Numbered from the stretch's first letter, positions 51,800 through 61,562 are shown. The stretch: 64,000 bases of DNA from Saccharopolyspora shandongensis (GCF_900106995.1 NZ_FNOK01000033.1:38574-102573); one strand, 5' to 3'. Notes: generated from the sequence alone by a model not told the origin. A program made the numbers and translations.

Positions 51800-53991
51800 G
51801 TGCCCGCCCCGGCCTTCTCGGCCCCCGGCGTCCCCGCCATCTCCAGCTCCTTCTGGATCCGGCGTTCCTCGGCCGTCGGGATCAGCCCGGACGGGGCGAA
51901 CAGCTCCGACTCCACGTGCGGGGCTTCGGTGCTCGGCAGCGGCGCGCTCGCGCGCAGCGCCTTGATCCACACCCGGATCGCGTCCAGCAGCACGATCACG
52001 ATCAGCAGGGCGAACAGGATGCTCAGCACTCCGTCCACAGTGGAGTTGACCACGACCTTCTGCATCTGCTCGACCGTGTGCGCCGAGCCCTTGCTGGTCT
52101 GGCCCGCGTCCAGTGCCGCCTGGTACGCCGCGCGCTGCGCGAAGAAGCCGATCTTGGGATCGGCGGAGAAGATCTTCTGCCAGCTGGCGACCAGCGTGAC
52201 CGCCGCGTCCCACGCCAGCGGGATCGCCGTCACCCACGCGTACTTCGCCCGGCCCGACTTGATCAGGATCGTGGTGGCCACCGCCAGCGCCACCGCCGCC
52301 AGCAGCTGGTTCGCGATGCCGAACAGCGGGAACAGCTGGTTGATGCCGCCCAGCGGGTCGTTCACCCCGGCCCACAGGAAGTAGCCCCAGGAGCCGACGA
52401 TCACGGCGCTGGCGATCCAGTTGCCCGGCTTCCAGCCGACGTCGCCGAAGCGCTTCCAGACGTTGCCCACGGTGTCCTGCAGCATGAACCGGCCCACCCG
52501 GGTTCCGGCGTCCACAGTGGTCAGGATGAACAGCGCCTCGAACATCACCGCGAAGTGGTACCAGAACGCCTTCATCGCGTCGCCGCCGATGACCTGCGAG
52601 AACACCTCGGAAAGGCCGACGGCCAAGGTCGGTGCGCCGCCGCTGCGGCCGACCAGCGTGCTCTCGTCCACCGCCGCCGCGGCCGCCGCCAGCTCCTCCG
52701 GGGAGATCTGGAAGCCGATCCCGGCGACCGCCTGCGAAGCCGACTGCAGCGTGTCACCGAGCGCCGCGGACGGCATGTTCATCGCGAAGTACAGACCCGG
52801 CTCGATGACGCAGGCCGCGGCCAGCGCCATGATCGCCACGAACGACTCGGTGAGCATCCCGCCGTAGCCGATGATCCGGACCTGCGACTCCTTCTCCAGC
52901 AGCTTCGGCGTGGTGCCCGAGGCCACCAGCGCGTGGAAGCCGGACAGCGCACCGCAGGCGATCGTGATGAACACGAACGGGAACAGCGAGCCGGAGAACA
53001 CCGGGCCCTGCCCGTTGAGCGCGAAGTCGGTGATCGCTTCGGTCTTCATCATCGGCATCGCGATCAGGATCGACACCGCGAGCAGCACGATGACGCCGAC
53101 CTTCATGAAGGTGCTCAGGTAGTCGCGCGGCGCCAGCAGCATCCACACCGGCAACACCGAGGCGATGAACCCGTACGCGATCAGCGCGAAGGTCAGCTGG
53201 TTGCCGGTGAGCGTGAACATCCCGGCCAGCGCCGAATCGGCGACCCAGCTGCCGGCCACGATGCTCAGCAGCAGCAGCGCCACGCCGATCACCGAGACCT
53301 CGAGGATCTTGCCCGGGCGCAGGTAGCGCAGGTAGAAGCCCATGAACAGGGCGATCGGGATCGTCATGCCGATCGAGAAGGTGCCCCACGGGGAACCCTT
53401 CAGCGCGCCGACCACGACCAGCGCCAGCACGGCCAGCAGGATGATCATGATGGCCAGCACCGCGATCAGCGCCGCGACGCCGCCGACCGGACCGATCTCC
53501 TCGCGGGCCATCTGCCCGAGGCTGCGTCCGTTGCGGCGGGTGGAGAAGAACAGCACCACGATGTCCTGCACCGCGCCCGCGAAGATGACGCCGACGATGA
53601 TCCAGATGGTGCCCGGCAGATAACCCATCTGCGCGGCCAGCACTGGGCCGACCAGCGGGCCGGCCCCGGCGATCGCCGCGAAGTGGTGGCCGAAGAGCAC
53701 GCGCCGGTCGGTCGGCTGGAAGTCGGTGCCGTCGTTCAGCCGTTCCGCGGGCGTCGCGCGGGTGTCATCGACCTTCAGCACCCGGTAGGCGATGAACCGG
53801 GCGTAGAAGCGGTAACCGATGGCGTACGAGGCGAGCGCCGCGAACACCAACCAGGCCGCGGAGATCTCCTCGCCGCGGACGAGCGCGATGACGCCCCACG
53901 AAATCGCGCCGACGACAGCCACCAACGTCCAGGTGGCTATTTCCTTGGGACTCATCCTGCGTTTCCGAGCCGCCCCACCGCTCGGCGCCAT
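51796..53991 (-). CDS. cstA: Carbon-starvation protein CstA (pyruvate/peptide transporter)
   Basis: A 731-residue membrane protein with about 16 hydrophobic segments and CstA signatures: RRVLFGHHFAAIAGAGPLVGP, GYLPGTIWIIVG, ACGALSGFHALVASGTTPK and AGTRVGRFMLQD. The length is typical. ATG 53991 is used; a GTG five codons upstream and an ATG 34 bases downstream are alternatives. Co-transcribed with ybdD. Confidence 0.93.
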   Translation of the reverse strand: MAPSGGAARKRRMSPKEIATWTLVAVVGAISWGVIALVRGEEISAAWLVFAALASYAIGYRFYARFIAYRVLKVDDTRATPAERLNDGTDFQPTDRRVLFGHHFAAIAGAGPLVGPVLAAQMGYLPGTIWIIVGVIFAGAVQDIVVLFFSTRRNGRSLGQMAREEIGPVGGVAALIAVLAIMIILLAVLALVVVGALKGSPWGTFSIGMTIPIALFMGFYLRYLRPGKILEVSVIGVALLLLSIVAGSWVADSALAGMFTLTGNQLTFALIAYGFIASVLPVWMLLAPRDYLSTFMKVGVIVLLAVSILIAMPMMKTEAITDFALNGQGPVFSGSLFPFVFITIACGALSGFHALVASGTTPKLLEKESQVRIIGYGGMLTESFVAIMALAAACVIEPGLYFAMNMPSAALGDTLQSASQAVAGIGFQISPEELAAAAAAVDESTLVGRSGGAPTLAVGLSEVFSQVIGGDAMKAFWYHFAVMFEALFILTTVDAGTRVGRFMLQDTVGNVWKRFGDVGWKPGNWIASAVIVGSWGYFLWAGVNDPLGGINQLFPLFGIANQLLAAVALAVATTILIKSGRAKYAWVTAIPLAWDAAVTLVASWQKIFSADPKIGFFAQRAAYQAALDAGQTSKGSAHTVEQMQKVVVNSTVDGVLSILFALLIVIVLLDAIRVWIKALRASAPLPSTEAPHVESELFAPSGLIPTAEERRIQKELEMAGTPGAEKAGAGT

Positions 53992-54188
53992 TTTCGTAGC
54001 CACCGTCCCCGGACTCCATTCCCGCGTTTGCGCTGTGCAACACGACTGGGCACAGCAGACACGAGGATCTGCGCGCATGTCCCGAATGTCCAGCCCGATG
54101 CATGGAAGTAACCAGGATGTAAGCCACGCCTGGTAATCGCGAGACGGGGAGCCGTGAACATTCCTGGACGGCCCGGCGGAATCGCCGA

Positions 54189-55013
54189 TCAGCCGTGGCG
54201 TTCGGCGATTTCGGCCAATGCGTCGAGCCGGCGCAGCGATTCGTCGCGCTGGCGGGTCGGCAGCAGGAACAACGCGCGGTCCACGTCGGCCGCCGCGTAG
54301 GACTCCAGGACCGCCGGATCGCGCGGTGCCGCGAAGACCGAGACCGGCACCCGCCAACCCGCCCGGTCGCGCACCTTCGGCACCAGGTCGCCGAGGTTCT
54401 CGGTGCCGCCGCGCGGCAACCAGCCGCCGCCGTACTCGGCGACCCGCGCCATGGCCCGCTCGCCCTCCCCGCCGACGTAGATCGGCGGATGCGGCTGCTG
54501 CACCGGCTTCGGCCACGCGTAGATCGGGTCGAAGTCGACGTGCTCGCCGTGGAACTCGGCCGCCTCCTTCGTCCAGATCTCCCGCATCGCCCGGATCCGC
54601 TCGTCCATCAGCGCGCCGCGGGTCGCCGGATCGGTGCCGTGGTTGCGCATCTCCTCCAGGTTCCAGCCCGCCCCGATGCCGAAGATGAAGCGTCCGCCGG
54701 ACACCAGGTCGAGGCTGGCGACCTCCTTGGCGGTGGTGATCGGATCGCGCTCGATGATCAGCGAGATCCCGGTGGCCACCAGCAGGCGCTCGGTGACCGC
54801 CGCGATCGCGGTGAGCGAGACGAACGGATCCAGCGTGCGGTAGTACACGCGGGGCAGGTCGCCGCCGCCCGGATAGGGCGACTCCCGGCTCGCCGGGATG
54901 TGCGTGTGCTCGGGTGCGAACAGCGAGTCGAACCCGCGCTCCTCGACGGCCCTGCCCAGCTCCGCCGGGCCGATACCCTCATCGGTGATGAACGTGGTGA
55001 TCCCGAACTTCAT
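54189..55013 (-). CDS. LLM-class F420-dependent oxidoreductase
   Basis: A 274-residue luciferase-like enzyme: MKFGITTFITDEGIGPAELG, FDSLFAPEHTHIP, RFIFGIGAGWNLEEMRNHG, and PPIYVGGEGERAMARVAEYGGGWLP. It is of the TIGR03619 type. It uses reduced F420; substrate unknown. Confidence 0.86.
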   Translation of the reverse strand: MKFGITTFITDEGIGPAELGRAVEERGFDSLFAPEHTHIPASRESPYPGGGDLPRVYYRTLDPFVSLTAIAAVTERLLVATGISLIIERDPITTAKEVASLDLVSGGRFIFGIGAGWNLEEMRNHGTDPATRGALMDERIRAMREIWTKEAAEFHGEHVDFDPIYAWPKPVQQPHPPIYVGGEGERAMARVAEYGGGWLPRGGTENLGDLVPKVRDRAGWRVPVSVFAAPRDPAVLESYAAADVDRALFLLPTRQRDESLRRLDALAEIAERHG

Positions 55014-55385
55014 CAGCGCCTCCTAGAGCTGGGTCCGGCAGGGTCGCCCGGCCGACCGGCTTCGGCGCGGCACCACAGGCCTACCGCGCCGGTCGGCGAC
55101 CGGCAAGAGCTGTCCAACGCCTGAACGGTGCTTACCCCGGTCGCGCCGGGCAGTAGTGCAGTGGGCTGACCGGGCATGATCCATCTGGCGGCAGGGCTGG
55201 CGGAAGCCGCCACGAGATCATCATCGGCGGACCCGCCGGTAAACTTCGCCGCCGTTGGGTGCAGCCGATTGATAACGAGTGGAACCCGGCCGCAACCATG
55301 GAGGGGGGCTTGGGCGTCGTGCAGATATGTGACGGTGTCGATCGCATTGCCCGTGACCGCCTGGCCGGGCGACGGGCTGGCGGCA

Positions 55386-55877
55386 ATGGATGAACTGACG
55401 AGCAAGCTGACCGACCTCTACCAGGAGCATTATCGGCAACTGCTACGCATCGCGATGCTGCTGGTGGACGACCGCGCCACCGCGGAGGACATCGTGCAGG
55501 ACGCCTACGTGCGGGTCTTCGACTCCCGCTCCAGGCTGCGCGATCCGGACAAGGCGCTGGCGTTCCTCCGGCAGGCGGTGCTCAACCGGGCCCGCTCGAT
55601 GCTGCGGCGACGGCTGATCGCCAAGAAGTACCAGCCGAAGCTCGCCGTCGAGGACAGCCAGCCCGACGACACGGGCCGCGGGGTCGATCGCGCGGTGCTG
55701 GCTGCGGCGCTGGCCAAGCTGCCGCGCCGGCAGCGGGAGGCCGTGGTGCTGCGCTACTACGCCGATCTCAGCGAGGCTCGCACCGCGGAGGTCATGGGCT
55801 GCAGCCAGGGCGCGGTGAAGTCGTACTGCTCGCGTGGCGTCTCACGACTGTCGGATCTGCTGGGGGAGCGGGTGTGA
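55386..55877 (+). CDS. SigE-type ECF sigma factor
   Basis: A 163-residue sigma-70 family protein: region 2 (LYQEHYRQLLRIAMLLVDDR, TAEDIVQDAYVRVF) and region 4 (LPRRQREAVVLRYYADLSEA, TAEVMGCSQGAVKSYCSRGV). ATG 55386 gives the usual MDEL start. Its stop overlaps the next GTG, so the next gene is translationally coupled and probably encodes its anti-sigma partner. Confidence 0.87.
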   Translation: MDELTSKLTDLYQEHYRQLLRIAMLLVDDRATAEDIVQDAYVRVFDSRSRLRDPDKALAFLRQAVLNRARSMLRRRLIAKKYQPKLAVEDSQPDDTGRGVDRAVLAAALAKLPRRQREAVVLRYYADLSEARTAEVMGCSQGAVKSYCSRGVSRLSDLLGERV

Positions 55878-56902
55878 AGGACGGGAACAGCACACGGGAA
55901 GTGGACCTGCTGCGGATGCAGCTGCACCAGCTGGTCGAAGACGTCGAGCCCAGACCCGACGCGCTGCCGCGGCTGCTGGCCGGCGTGCGCCGCCGGAGAT
56001 CGCCGCGCCGCCCGCTGATCGTGCTGGTCGGCGCGGCGGCGGTCGCGGCGACCGCGTTCGTCGTGGCCATGTTCGCGCTTCCGGGCCAGCACGCCCCGGA
56101 ACCGGTCAGCGTGCGGCCGGACAGCTACCTCGCGTCGCCGGAGCCCGGCGTGATCGCCGCCTTCGACGTGCTGTCGGGCCGGGAGGACCGGGAGGTCGCC
56201 CACGTCAACGGCGCCGAGCCCGGCGTCCTCGCCGCCGACAACGACCGGATCTACACCATGGCGTCCACAGTGGATGGACGTCGGGTCGTCGAGGTGAACC
56301 CGCAGGGCGGGCAGCGGGTGCTGCCCGGAGAGGCCGGCGACGGCCGGCTGCTGGCTGCTGGCGGCGGGCGCGTCGCCTACCTGGACGGGAACGCCGTGGT
56401 GGTTGTGCGCGGCGAGAACCGGCAGGCCATCGCGATCCCGCCCGGACTGCGGGTGCACGACCTGGCGCTGGCCGATGACGGTCGGCTCGCCGTCCTGGCC
56501 GGGGAACAGGACAGCAGCCGGGCCGCGGTGCTGCTGTTCGCGCCGGACGCGAACTCGCTGGCCGGGCACGTCGAGGCGGTGACGGACGCGCCGTGCGGGC
56601 CGGTGGCGATCGCCTGGTCCGGGCCCGACGTCGCGGCGCTGGAACCGGTGGACTGCGACGGCGGGCAGGCCCGGGTGGCCACCTTCGCGGCGGACACCGG
56701 GCGGAAGATCGGCGCCGGGGTGCCGTTCCGGACGCCGCGGCTGACCGCGGGCGAGGCGCGGCTGTCCGCGGATCCGCTGGGCCGCTTCCTGGTGTCCACC
56801 GGGAAGCAGGGGCAGTGGCTGGTGGACGGTTCGGTGATCCGCCCGATCCCGCCCGCCTGCTCCGGCGCCGGGGAGTGCGCGCCGGACCCCGGCACGTTCT
56901 GA
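55874..56902 (+). CDS. Membrane-anchored protein, probable anti-sigma partner
   Basis: A 342-residue protein: short cytosolic part (1-46), one transmembrane helix (47-70), then an outside beta-propeller-like region with repeated strand pairs (VIAAFDVLSGREDREV, RIYTMASTVDGRRVVEV, RLAVLAGEQDSSRAAVLL). GTG start within GTGTGA, overlapping the sigma stop. Anti-sigma function is inferred from coupling and topology; no ZAS motif is seen. Confidence 0.68.
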   Translation: MKDGNSTREVDLLRMQLHQLVEDVEPRPDALPRLLAGVRRRRSPRRPLIVLVGAAAVAATAFVVAMFALPGQHAPEPVSVRPDSYLASPEPGVIAAFDVLSGREDREVAHVNGAEPGVLAADNDRIYTMASTVDGRRVVEVNPQGGQRVLPGEAGDGRLLAAGGGRVAYLDGNAVVVVRGENRQAIAIPPGLRVHDLALADDGRLAVLAGEQDSSRAAVLLFAPDANSLAGHVEAVTDAPCGPVAIAWSGPDVAALEPVDCDGGQARVATFAADTGRKIGAGVPFRTPRLTAGEARLSADPLGRFLVSTGKQGQWLVDGSVIRPIPPACSGAGECAPDPGTF

Positions 56903-57011
56903 ATCCGATCACGCTCCGCAGTGCGGACACGCCCCTGATCTGATCAATGCCAGGCTTGATCATCGCAACGGTCGGACGATCGGCAGCGGCTTTCCGACGC
57001 CGAGGACAGGG

Positions 57012-57695
57012 GTGCACGTGCAGGCGCAACCACGGGAACTGCTGCGGCTGTACCGGGCCGCGCTGGACCGGCCGAGGTGGCAGCAGGTGCTCGCGTTCGC
57101 GGTGTCGCTGTGGACGCTGGCCTGGATCATCGGCCAGTTCGTCACGCCGGAGGAGGGCCCGACCGCGCTGGACGTGCTGGGCAGGCTCGCGGCGCGGCTC
57201 GGCCTCACCGGCGGCGAGTGGGCCGAGCGCATCACCGAAACCTGGCAGCGCAGCGGCGGCGGGTTCGCGCTGCTGGGCGGCCTGCTGTGGGCGGCGACGA
57301 CCGAACGCGGCCAGCTGCCGGCGCTGCTCGGCTGGATCGCGGTGATGCTCGGCGCGGAACGGCTCGGCTACCAGCCGGCGGTCCTGCTGGCGGTGGGGAC
57401 CATGGTGGGCTTCGTGCTCGTGCTGTGGCTGGCGGCGCTGACCAGCGACCGGTTCGTCGACCGGCGGACCACGCTGCTGCCGCGCGACGTGCTGCGCGCG
57501 GGCGTCACCGCAGCGGCGCTGTCGGCCGTCGTCCCGCTGTACGCGCCGGCGCTGTTCCTGGCCCGCCTGGGAAACCCGTACCTGACCAAGACCCCGAAGA
57601 TCCTCTCCGCGGACCGGGCCCCGGCCCGCGGCGGCTGGTCCAGGATCCCGGAACAGGCCAAACCGGCCGAAGTCCGCGAACCGGAGCAGTCGTGA
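57012..57695 (+). CDS. Multi-pass membrane protein, function unknown
   Basis: A 227-residue protein with four or five hydrophobic segments (about 26-44, 84-98, 101-118, 121-143 and 165-188). GTG start after GAGGACAGGG; a second GTG lies two codons later. No family recognised. Confidence 0.65.
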   Translation: MHVQAQPRELLRLYRAALDRPRWQQVLAFAVSLWTLAWIIGQFVTPEEGPTALDVLGRLAARLGLTGGEWAERITETWQRSGGGFALLGGLLWAATTERGQLPALLGWIAVMLGAERLGYQPAVLLAVGTMVGFVLVLWLAALTSDRFVDRRTTLLPRDVLRAGVTAAALSAVVPLYAPALFLARLGNPYLTKTPKILSADRAPARGGWSRIPEQAKPAEVREPEQS

Positions 57696-57727
57696 CCGCG
57701 CCGCGTCCACCGCAAATTGGACCTTCG

Positions 57728-57808
57728 ATTTCCATTGAACCGGACATACATCAAGTTGGGCACCCGCACCGCCACGCAGCACGAGGATGAAAAGACCTCA
57801 ATGGAAAT
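57728..57808. terminator. Inverted repeat between convergent genes
   Basis: ATTTCCATTGA and TCAATGGAAAT are perfect complements around a 59-base loop that contains dispersed-repeat copy 3. It may act as a terminator for both neighbours, or mark the ends of an insertion. Confidence 0.5.
57740..57777. repeat. Dispersed GC-rich repeat, copy 3 (short, inverted)
   Basis: On the reverse strand it reads GCGTGGCGGTGCGGGTGCCC then TTGATGTATGTCCG, joining two blocks that copy 2 (42649) has about 30 bases apart. The second half of the repeat is missing. Confidence 0.6.
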
Positions 57809-57826
57809 TGCGGAGCAACCGGTGGG

Positions 57827-59080
57827 TCAGGGTTGGGGCGTGAGGCGGAGGCCGCGTTCGGCCAAGGCTCGAAGGCCCGTGTCGTCCGGCGTGGAAGTCC
57901 GGCCCCGCCACACGGTTTGCACGATCCGCACCTGGTTGCCGTTCTGCTGCACGGCCTGCGCGGAGTTGTCGAACCCGTCGGGTCCGCCGGGCCAGCCCGA
58001 ACCGTCGGCGATCAGGTCCGTGACGCCGCCGGTGCCCGCTGTGTCGGCGACTTCCCGCAGCTGGCGCGCAGACTGCTCGTCGGCGAGTTCGACGATGGCC
58101 ACCGAGACCGCGGCAGGCCGCCCCGACACCTGGGTGTCGAACACCGCGCGGGTCAGGCCCCGGCACGGCCGCTGCTCGAACCAGCGCTGCACGTCGCCGA
58201 ACGAGTGCCGGTCGCAGGAGGTGTCGCGAGCGGCCACCCGCTGGGTGAACTCGACTCCGTCGGCCCGCTGTACCGGCGGCGTCCGCGGCGGCGGGCTGGC
58301 GGCGGGCCGGCCGAGCGTCAACCACGTCCCGAGGACGCCGAAGACCAGCACCAGCGCCGCGGCCGCCGCGATCAGCTTGCCGCGCGGCGTGAATCGCCGC
58401 GCCGTCCCGCCGGCCGCGGGCCGGTCGGTGTACTTCGGGATCAGCATGGTGTCCGCAGTGGCCAGATCGGTGGCCCCGGACTCCGGGAAGCCCTCGTCGA
58501 TCAGCTCGGCCGGGCCGATCTCGCAGCTCTCGTCGAGCACCCGCAACAACCGCTGGGCGGGTTCGACCGGGCAAGGCAGTTCGTAGGTGGCCAGCTCGCG
58601 GGCGGCGGCGAGTATCGAGGTCGTGTTCGGCGACACCACCCGCACCCCGCGGTGCAGGTCGGTGGTGGGCTGCGTGACCTGCCCGGCATACGGGCCGACC
58701 ACCACGATCGCGGCCACCGGCAGCGGTTCCAGCCCGCGCGATTGCAGGCTGCGGGCCAGCGCGGCGGCCGATTCGAGCCCTTCGAGCCCGGGGTTGACCG
58801 CGCCTTCGGTGCGCACCAGCGGCCAGCCGTCGATCGTCCACGGGGTCTGCAACGGTGCGTCGACCTTCAGCGCGGGTTCGGGGAGGTCGACCCCGAGCAC
58901 CACGACCACCCCGCGCGGCAGCACGATCACCGCGTCCAGCGGCCGGGGGCTGCCGGGCGGGCGGCAGCCGAACACGGCGACCCCGCCGAGCACCGAGCAT
59001 CCGGCGCCCCACGCGGAAATGGCCGCCCGGATGTCGGCGCCGACCTGGGCCGGTTCCGCACCGAGCCGCACCAGTCGCAT
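57827..59080 (-). CDS. Membrane protein with NERD-like N-terminal region
   Basis: A 417-residue protein. The N-terminal half (VLGGVAVFGCRPPGS, DAVIVLPRGVVVVLGVDLPE, WPLVRTEGAVNP) has the strand pattern of NERD-like nuclease-related domains; a transmembrane helix follows (about 243-262), then an outside domain with cysteines (DTSCDRHSF, EQRPCRGL). The ATG at 59080 has GGAGGTCGTC directly upstream. Function unknown. Confidence 0.6.
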   Translation of the reverse strand: MRLVRLGAEPAQVGADIRAAISAWGAGCSVLGGVAVFGCRPPGSPRPLDAVIVLPRGVVVVLGVDLPEPALKVDAPLQTPWTIDGWPLVRTEGAVNPGLEGLESAAALARSLQSRGLEPLPVAAIVVVGPYAGQVTQPTTDLHRGVRVVSPNTTSILAAARELATYELPCPVEPAQRLLRVLDESCEIGPAELIDEGFPESGATDLATADTMLIPKYTDRPAAGGTARRFTPRGKLIAAAAALVLVFGVLGTWLTLGRPAASPPPRTPPVQRADGVEFTQRVAARDTSCDRHSFGDVQRWFEQRPCRGLTRAVFDTQVSGRPAAVSVAIVELADEQSARQLREVADTAGTGGVTDLIADGSGWPGGPDGFDNSAQAVQQNGNQVRIVQTVWRGRTSTPDDTGLRALAERGLRLTPQP

Positions 59081-59452
59081 GACGACCTCCAAGATCCGGT
59101 GGGGACCGCACATTCGAACTGAGACGTTAGTCGGGGCGTCCGAGTATTGTCCTAGGGTTTCGACTTTCGTCCGATCGAGTGGTGTCCGCCACTCGTCCGC
59201 CGCCATCGCGTTGGTGCATTCGAGCTAGCACCGGAACCCGGGACAACGCCCCGGATCTGCGATTTCCGCTATTCGGGGCAGTCGCCGCCGGGCCGGTCCG
59301 GCTTCGCCGTGCGCCCGCGCGCCCGCGGCGGATGCGGTCGTTCTGGTGGCGAACCGCTCCGCCCGCAATGCAGAATGGCGCCGCAGCTGGTGATCGCCAA
59401 GTACGCGAGGTCGTAGGGGAAGACGTCCCTCGTCGAACAGCGGAGGTCAGCA
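59081..59452. other. Divergent intergenic region
   Basis: About 370 bases between divergent genes with no supported gene. It presumably carries promoters for the NERD-like gene and the DUF3145 gene. No clear repeat or structure. Confidence 0.4.
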
Positions 59453-59968
59453 GTGAGCACCCGTGGCAGCGACCGTGGCCACACCATTGGTGTGGTCTAC
59501 GTTCACTCGTCGCCGTCTGCGGTCTGCCCGCACGTCGAGTGGGCGATCTCTGGCGCACTCGGCATTCGGACAGAACTCCGCTGGACGGCACAACCGGCAG
59601 CACCAGGGCAACTCCGCGCGGAGTGCAACTGGTCGGGCGAGCCGGGCACCGGCGCACGCTTGGTCACAGCGCTGCGTGCGTGGCCGATGCTGCGCTTCGA
59701 AGTCACCGAAGACCCCAGTCCCGGGGTGGACGGGCAGCGGTTCTGCCATGCGCCCGGCCTGGGCCTGTGGCGCGCCTGCACCAGCGCCAACGGCGACATC
59801 ATGGTCAGCGAGGACCAGCTGCGGACGCTCGCGGCCAACGCCAAGGGCCCGGAGGCCTTCGGTCACCGCGTGGACCAGCTGCTCGGCGCTGCCTGGGACG
59901 ACGCTCTCGAACCGTTCCGCCGAGCCGGCGACGGTGCCCCGGTGACCTGGCTGCACCGGGTGGGCTGA
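59453..59968 (+). CDS. DUF3145 family protein
   Basis: A 171-residue protein with the family's characteristic VVYVHSSPSAVCPHVEWAIS, APGQLRAECNWSGEPGTG and FEVTEDPSPGVDGQRF segments. The family is confined to actinobacteria and sits beside the FAS-II genes in Streptomyces (near fabF). Here accD6 lies 2.6 kb away, supporting a fatty-acid locus. The biochemical function is unknown. GTG start after GGAGG. Confidence 0.9.
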   Translation: MSTRGSDRGHTIGVVYVHSSPSAVCPHVEWAISGALGIRTELRWTAQPAAPGQLRAECNWSGEPGTGARLVTALRAWPMLRFEVTEDPSPGVDGQRFCHAPGLGLWRACTSANGDIMVSEDQLRTLAANAKGPEAFGHRVDQLLGAAWDDALEPFRRAGDGAPVTWLHRVG

Positions 59969-60031
59969 CTCTCTCGGGTCTTTCTCCGGGAACCTCTGAT
60001 CGCCTCGATGGTGGTGTGAAAGGCTTGGGGC

Positions 60032-60604
60032 GTGCGTTCCTGGCTGAAATGGGGTATTCCGCTGGCGATCGTCGTGCTGTTGGGCGCGGCCGGCGGTGGA
60101 GTGCTGCTGTCGCAGTACGTCTATCGCGATACGGCTTTAGCCCAGCGCGCCGACGTCACGCCGGAGCCGGGCGGCGGGGGCAGGTCGCCGTGGGGCATCG
60201 TCTACACCGCCGGCGCCGCGGCACATCCCGACCTGGCGGCCGTGCAGGCCCTGTTGGACAACCACTTCCGCTCCATCAACGAGAAGAACTACGACCTGTG
60301 GAAGTCCACAGTGGTCCGTTCGAAGTGGCTGGAGCTGCCGAAGGACAAGTGGACGACCAGCTACGACACCGCCCGCGACTTCGAACTGACGGTGCACCGG
60401 ATCGATCCGGGGCCGGACGGTGCGCTGCTGGTGATGCTGACCTTCCGGAGCAACCAGGCGATAGAGGACGCGCCGGCGCAGGCCAAGTCGACGTGCGTGA
60501 CCTGGAACGTGGTCTACCCGCTGGTGCTGGACGAAACGGGCCAGGGACTGCGGCTCGACACCAGCAAGCTGCCGAACAGCGCGCTGTTCAAGCCCTGCGA
60601 ATGA
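60032..60604 (+). CDS. Membrane-anchored protein, function unknown
   Basis: A 190-residue protein: signal anchor at 8-29 (IPLAIVVLLGAAGGGVLLSQ), then an outside domain resembling a SnoaL/NTF2-like fold (AAVQALLDNHFRSINEKNYD, LWKSTVV, FELTVHRI, LLVMLTFRSNQ). GTG start. Function unknown; similar lipoprotein-like NTF2 proteins are common in Pseudonocardiaceae. Confidence 0.65.
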   Translation: MRSWLKWGIPLAIVVLLGAAGGGVLLSQYVYRDTALAQRADVTPEPGGGGRSPWGIVYTAGAAAHPDLAAVQALLDNHFRSINEKNYDLWKSTVVRSKWLELPKDKWTTSYDTARDFELTVHRIDPGPDGALLVMLTFRSNQAIEDAPAQAKSTCVTWNVVYPLVLDETGQGLRLDTSKLPNSALFKPCE

Positions 60605-60620
60605 TGACCTCGTCCCGCGA

Positions 60621-61562
60621 TCACACCCCGGATTCGACGCGGCGGTGTTCCTGCGGGCTGACGTCGAACTGCCGCTTGAAAGCGTTGCTGAGCGCGAAAG
60701 CGCTGCCGTAGCCGACCTGGTGGGCGACCGAGGCGATCGTCGCGTCGGACTCCCGCAGCAGGTCGGCCGCCATCGCGAGCCGCCAGCCGGTCAGGTACTT
60801 CATCGGCGGCTCGCCGACCAGCTCGGTGAACCGGCGGGCCAACCCCGCCCGCGACACGCCGGACCGCGTGGCCAGCGATTCCACCGTCCACGGGAACGCC
60901 GGGTCGTGGTGCAGCAGTTGCAGGGCGCGGCCGACGACCGGGTCGCGGTGCGCCTGGTACCAGGCCGGGGCTCGTGCGTCGGGGCTCGCGAACCACGCCC
61001 GCAGGCTCGCGATGAGCAGCAGGTCGAGCAGTCGGTCCAGCACCGCTTCCTGGCCCGGCGAATCCTTGCCGATCTCCGCGGCCAGCAGCTCCACGAGCGG
61101 AGAATCCAGCGAGTCCCGCCGGGTCACGACCAGCGCGGGCAGCGCGGCGAGCAGGCGGCTGCTGATCTCTCCGGTGACCTGGTAGGTGCCGATCAGCATG
61201 TTCATCGACGCGTCCAGGTCCGTGCCCCAGGTGCGCACGCCGACGTCGGTGAGTTCTCGCAGCGGCTCGCCGGACGGTGCGCTGCAGCCCTGCCCGGGGT
61301 GCACGACCACCTGCCACGGGGTGCCCGGGTCGTCGGCGACGGTGTAGGCGTCCGGGCCCCTGGCGATCACGATGTCGCCGGGTTCGAGCCGCACCGGATC
61401 GCCGGCATCCGGCACTGCCCAGGCCGATCCGCGAACCAGGGCCATCAGGGTCAGCGGTGCCCGGTCCTGGATTCGCAGCGACCACGGCGGATCCAGGACC
61501 GCCCGGAGCAGGAAAGCCCCGCGAGCTCTCGGGCCGTCCAGCAGGTTCACGAGCGCGTCCAC
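60621..61562 (-). CDS. AraC-family regulator with cupin sensor domain
   Basis: A 313-residue protein: N-terminal cupin_6 region (APLTLMALVRGSAWAVPDAG, VRLEPGDIVIARGPDAYTV) and C-terminal AraC double helix-turn-helix (WTVESLATRSGVSRAGLARR, IASVAHQVGYGSAFALSNAF, KRQFDVSPQEHRR). Divergent from the NmrA-like gene 80 bases away, which is its likely target. Confidence 0.88.
   Translation of the reverse strand: MDALVNLLDGPRARGAFLLRAVLDPPWSLRIQDRAPLTLMALVRGSAWAVPDAGDPVRLEPGDIVIARGPDAYTVADDPGTPWQVVVHPGQGCSAPSGEPLRELTDVGVRTWGTDLDASMNMLIGTYQVTGEISSRLLAALPALVVTRRDSLDSPLVELLAAEIGKDSPGQEAVLDRLLDLLLIASLRAWFASPDARAPAWYQAHRDPVVGRALQLLHHDPAFPWTVESLATRSGVSRAGLARRFTELVGEPPMKYLTGWRLAMAADLLRESDATIASVAHQVGYGSAFALSNAFKRQFDVSPQEHRRVESGV

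Noticed and set aside
51541..54111. Open frame of 856 codons antisense to cstA
   Set aside because: The composition (RHRD-rich) is typical of the shadow of a high-GC membrane-protein gene; cstA on the other strand is unmistakable.
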